Source of the DNA: Cloacimonetes bacterium UBA5614
GTDB taxonomy: Bacteria > Cloacimonadota > Cloacimonadia > Cloacimonadales > Cloacimonadaceae
Length of the DNA: 64,000 bases
Direction: 5' to 3'
Assembly (NCBI GenBank): GCA_002424605.1
Contig: DIKQ01000001.1
Span: 62,001 to 126,000 of the forward strand
Shown: positions 62,304-64,000 of the stretch, piece by piece
Layout: each line of letters begins with the position of its first letter
How positions within the stretch are numbered: the stretch's first letter is position 1
Translations under genes and position numbers: made by a program
The notes under the pieces: model-generated
What the model saw: the letters and a program-made list of their open reading frames with translations, nothing else
The model's database searches: none
Told to the model about the DNA's origin: nothing

Positions 62304-62483
62304 TTATTCCTTTATTACTTTGATTTGCTTGCCGTCATAGTAACCGCACTTACCGCAGACGCGGTGTGGGCGAACCGGCTCGCCGCAATGGCTGCATTTG
62401 CTGATTGCAGGCATTTCGGCATGGTCGTGAGTTCTGCGTTTGTCACGACGTGTACTTGAGGTTCTCTTTTTCGGTACTGCCAT
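62304..62483 (-). CDS. rpmF: 50S ribosomal protein L32
   Basis: A 59-residue protein reading MAVPKKRTSSTRRDKRRTH and then HAEMPAISKCSHCGEP, CGKCGYYDGKQIKVIKE. The four zinc-ligand Cys are in two CxxC pairs, so it is the zinc-binding type of L32. aaggagttaaa precedes the ATG. It heads the lipid operon rpmF-plsX-fab, the usual coupling of ribosome and membrane synthesis. Confidence 0.97.
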   Translation of the reverse strand: MAVPKKRTSSTRRDKRRTHDHAEMPAISKCSHCGEPVRPHRVCGKCGYYDGKQIKVIKE

Positions 62484-62745
62484 TTTAACTCCTTGTCATA
62501 TATGTCATTTATACTTCGTTTTCACTATATTGAACTTTGTCCAACCGGGACGCTAACTATCTATAATATTTATTAATTACCAATATATCCCTATTTATCA
62601 TCATTTTTTAAAGCCGTATTTTGTCAAGCAAAAAGGTTATCTCGCTTTTCCGCATAATTTTACGGCGGATTACCTGCAACAACGCCTCTTAACATAGAGC
62701 TGACCCGGTGCGCAGACATAGCCGGGAGTAATTTCTGATATATCT

Positions 62746-62825
62746 CCATCCCTCATGATACGGGAGGGTATCGTGGGCAATCTCCTCGTATCCTTCCCGT
62801 ATCGTTCCCGTATCAAGCAGGGAAC
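62746..62825. repeat. 11-nt-register palindromic element, copy G
   Basis: Eighty bases: CCATCCCTCAT, GATACGGGAGG, GTATCGTGGGC, centre AAT, CTCCTCGTATC, CTTCCCGTATC, GTTCCCGTATC, AAGCAGGGAAC. The left arm has one unit fewer. The unit GATACGGGAAC is shared with copy F, 16 kb away, and the right end block with copies B and C. Confidence 0.87.
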
Positions 62826-62837
62826 CTCAAACGAAAA

Positions 62838-62863
62838 AAACCCCCGCCGGTGAGCGGGGGTTT
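62838..62863 (-). terminator. terminator of the right-edge secreted-protein gene
   Basis: AAACCCCCGC / GCGGGGGTTT with a 6-base loop; on the minus strand a run of seven T follows. It lies 65 bases past the stop codon of the gene at 62928. Confidence 0.88.
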
Positions 62864-62927
62864 GTGCTATAGGTCAGGGTTTTTCCACGTCGGCGGGTTT
62901 CCCCGCCAACCTCTTTATAGCGGCTGA

Positions 62928-64000
62928 TTATTCATTTGCCGCCGTTACATAATAGAACTTATGGGCTGCAGCCGGGGCAGTGATAAGATAGGTGTTGGTG
63001 GCTGCAGAGCCGAGGAAGGTCCAGCCTGAATACGGGTCATCGGAGGCATAGACCTTGTAGGTGGTAGCTCCGGTGACGGCACCCCATGAAAGGGTGATAT
63101 CATCACCGGTGCGTGCGATTACGACATTGAGCGGAGCATCGATGGAAGCCACATAGGTGAGGGAATTGGACAGGATGGCTTCGGATATGAGACTGCCGCT
63201 GTAAACAGCTTTAACAGCCCACTTGTAAGTTCCGGCTTCAGTCAGGCCGGTATCAAGGTAGCTGGTTTCAGTAACGTTTTGGGCTACAAGTGTCCAGTTT
63301 GCGGGAGTGCCTTCATCGGCAGCCAGCAGGCGATAGACATTGTAGCTGAGCAGGACGCGGTCTCTACCTGCGGAAGCAAGCTGAGTGGGAGCATCCATCC
63401 TGGCGGCGGGTCCTATGTAGAGGTCGTCGAAATACCATCCTGCATAGTTTACCGAGGAAGTGGAATACATCTCAAACACAATGGTAACTGCTGCCAGTCC
63501 ATCATAAGCGGAAAGGTTTATGATTCTTTCACGCCACTGAGTACCGGAGTAATCCCAGGAGGGACCCCAGACCAAAGTACCGTTGACTCTGACCTGCGCA
63601 TAGTCGTAGTTACCAAACAGGTTCTCCCAGCTTCTGAACCTCATCTGGGTATTGGTGAAGCCGGTGAAGTCCAGCGTCTGGGTAAGATAGCTGAATCCAT
63701 TGGCATTGGTATGGTTAGTGTGCAACTTAGTAGCCCACATACCTGTTCCGGAATAAGCGGCAGGGGGTGGTATGACGGACGTGCTGCCATATATATCAAC
63801 AAAGTTGGCAACGTTGTAGTTGGTCCCCCATTCCCAGTCACCCAAGGGGTTTGACCAGTTGGATGATGGCACCCAACCGCCGTTGTCCGTTTCAAAATCA
63901 TTGAAATAGAAGGGCGGAGGGCCGGCGGGATCCCAGTTAAGCTGGACATTATTGCCCTGGAATGCTGCTACGAGGTCATAGGCAGGCCAGGCGATTTCGT
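62928..64000 (-). CDS. secreted multidomain protein, 3' part (partial)
   Basis: The frame is open to the right edge, so the N-terminus is missing. Visible in order: the end of a fibronectin-III domain (YDLVAAFQGNNVQLNWDPAG), a jelly-roll choice-of-anchor module (FYFNDFETDNGGWVPSSN ... GYWATKL-like region, SWENLFGNYDYAQVRVNG, YAGWYFDDLYIG), a second Fn3 unit (YNVYRLLAADEG) and a third (DAPLNVVIARTGDDITLSWGAV) ending in KFYYVTAANE. Unlike the five other large secreted proteins, it has no FlgD-like tail; it may be anchored otherwise. Confidence 0.8.
   Translation of the reverse strand, partial: EIAWPAYDLVAAFQGNNVQLNWDPAGPPPFYFNDFETDNGGWVPSSNWSNPLGDWEWGTNYNVANFVDIYGSTSVIPPPAAYSGTGMWATKLHTNHTNANGFSYLTQTLDFTGFTNTQMRFRSWENLFGNYDYAQVRVNGTLVWGPSWDYSGTQWRERIINLSAYDGLAAVTIVFEMYSTSSVNYAGWYFDDLYIGPAARMDAPTQLASAGRDRVLLSYNVYRLLAADEGTPANWTLVAQNVTETSYLDTGLTEAGTYKWAVKAVYSGSLISEAILSNSLTYVASIDAPLNVVIARTGDDITLSWGAVTGATTYKVYASDDPYSGWTFLGSAATNTYLITAPAAAHKFYYVTAANE

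Larger units (their letters stand above)
62484..62927. other. long intergenic region upstream of rpmF
   Basis: A 444-base region without a gene. The part next to rpmF (62484-62640) is A+T-rich and should contain the operon promoter; TTGACA occurs on the minus strand near 62625 but with no good -10 box. Then follow an unremarkable stretch (62640-62745), element G, a terminator, and a second hairpin GGCGGG-TTTC-CCCGCC (62892-62907) near the end of the next gene. Confidence 0.6.

Noticed and set aside
1..64000. tRNA, rRNA, insertion sequence, prophage or integrase
   Set aside because: No cloverleaf or rRNA-like stretch was recognised in the intergenic regions, and no transposase, integrase or phage gene is among the coding regions.

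Overview
The window is a dense bacterial chromosome segment, roughly 50% GC by eye, with 56 protein genes and no rRNA or tRNA gene that I can see. The gene content points to a Gram-negative anaerobe of the FCB superphylum, most likely Candidatus Cloacimonadota (inference). Five secreted proteins end in an 80-90 residue FlgD-like sorting tail of the 'NPF ... G-YF-RL' type. There are also a TonB-dependent receptor with a DUF4249 partner, a DUF6029-type barrel, Omp28-like thioredoxin proteins, a BamA/TamA-like barrel, many lipoproteins and a complete mreBCD-mrdA-rodA set. No genes of the type IX secretion machine lie in the window.

Layout. 1-6.1 kb: a broken gene end, a DUF3795 gene overlapping the first of two paralogous barrel-like proteins, a BtpA-family gene and a large secreted protein. 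6.2-12.3 kb: a periplasmic parvulin chaperone, then TetR regulator, TonB receptor and DUF4249 lipoprotein, with a TetR-type operator inside the promoter. 12.6-21.2 kb (minus): a six-gene thiol-redox and export operon (DsbD, Omp28-like lipoprotein, TlpA, DUF6029 barrel, Omp28-like secreted protein, C10 cysteine peptidase). 21.4-29.5 kb (minus): the cell-shape operon mreB-mreC-(CofE-like)-mreD-mrdA-rodA, then a lipoprotein, dtd and an EamA transporter. 29.6-42 kb: surface and lipoprotein genes, an AEC transporter, a DUF47 protein, a pentapeptide-repeat protein and a YfbK-like VWA protein. 42-50.9 kb: ispG with a split chromate transporter, a DUF4139-Hsp20-lipoprotein operon, lepA, a BamA-like barrel and a tiny Thr-rich lipoprotein. 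50.9-62.5 kb (minus): rpmF-plsX-fabH-fabD-fabG-acpP-fabF (membrane lipid synthesis), rnc, a radical SAM protein, a VWA membrane protein, a small membrane protein and a hybrid histidine kinase. The right edge holds the 3' part of another secreted protein.

The most unusual signal is a family of seven intergenic palindromes at 8050, 12409, 21316, 30729, 36931, 46792 and 62746. All are built on one plan: conserved 11-nt end blocks around CTTCCCTGCTT / AAGCAGGGAAG, two to four 11-nt units per arm, a 3-nt (twice 5-nt) centre, and the inverted units. Register is exact in multiples of 11. The unit sequence differs completely between subgroups (TCCACCTGGGG, GATACGGGAGC, AGATGTCCCGA, AGCATTACGGT) while the architecture and ends are kept. 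They sit in spacers between terminators and promoters. I know of no described element with this plan. A second candidate is the 232-nt acpP-fabF spacer, which has several competing inverted repeats and could be a structured regulatory RNA.
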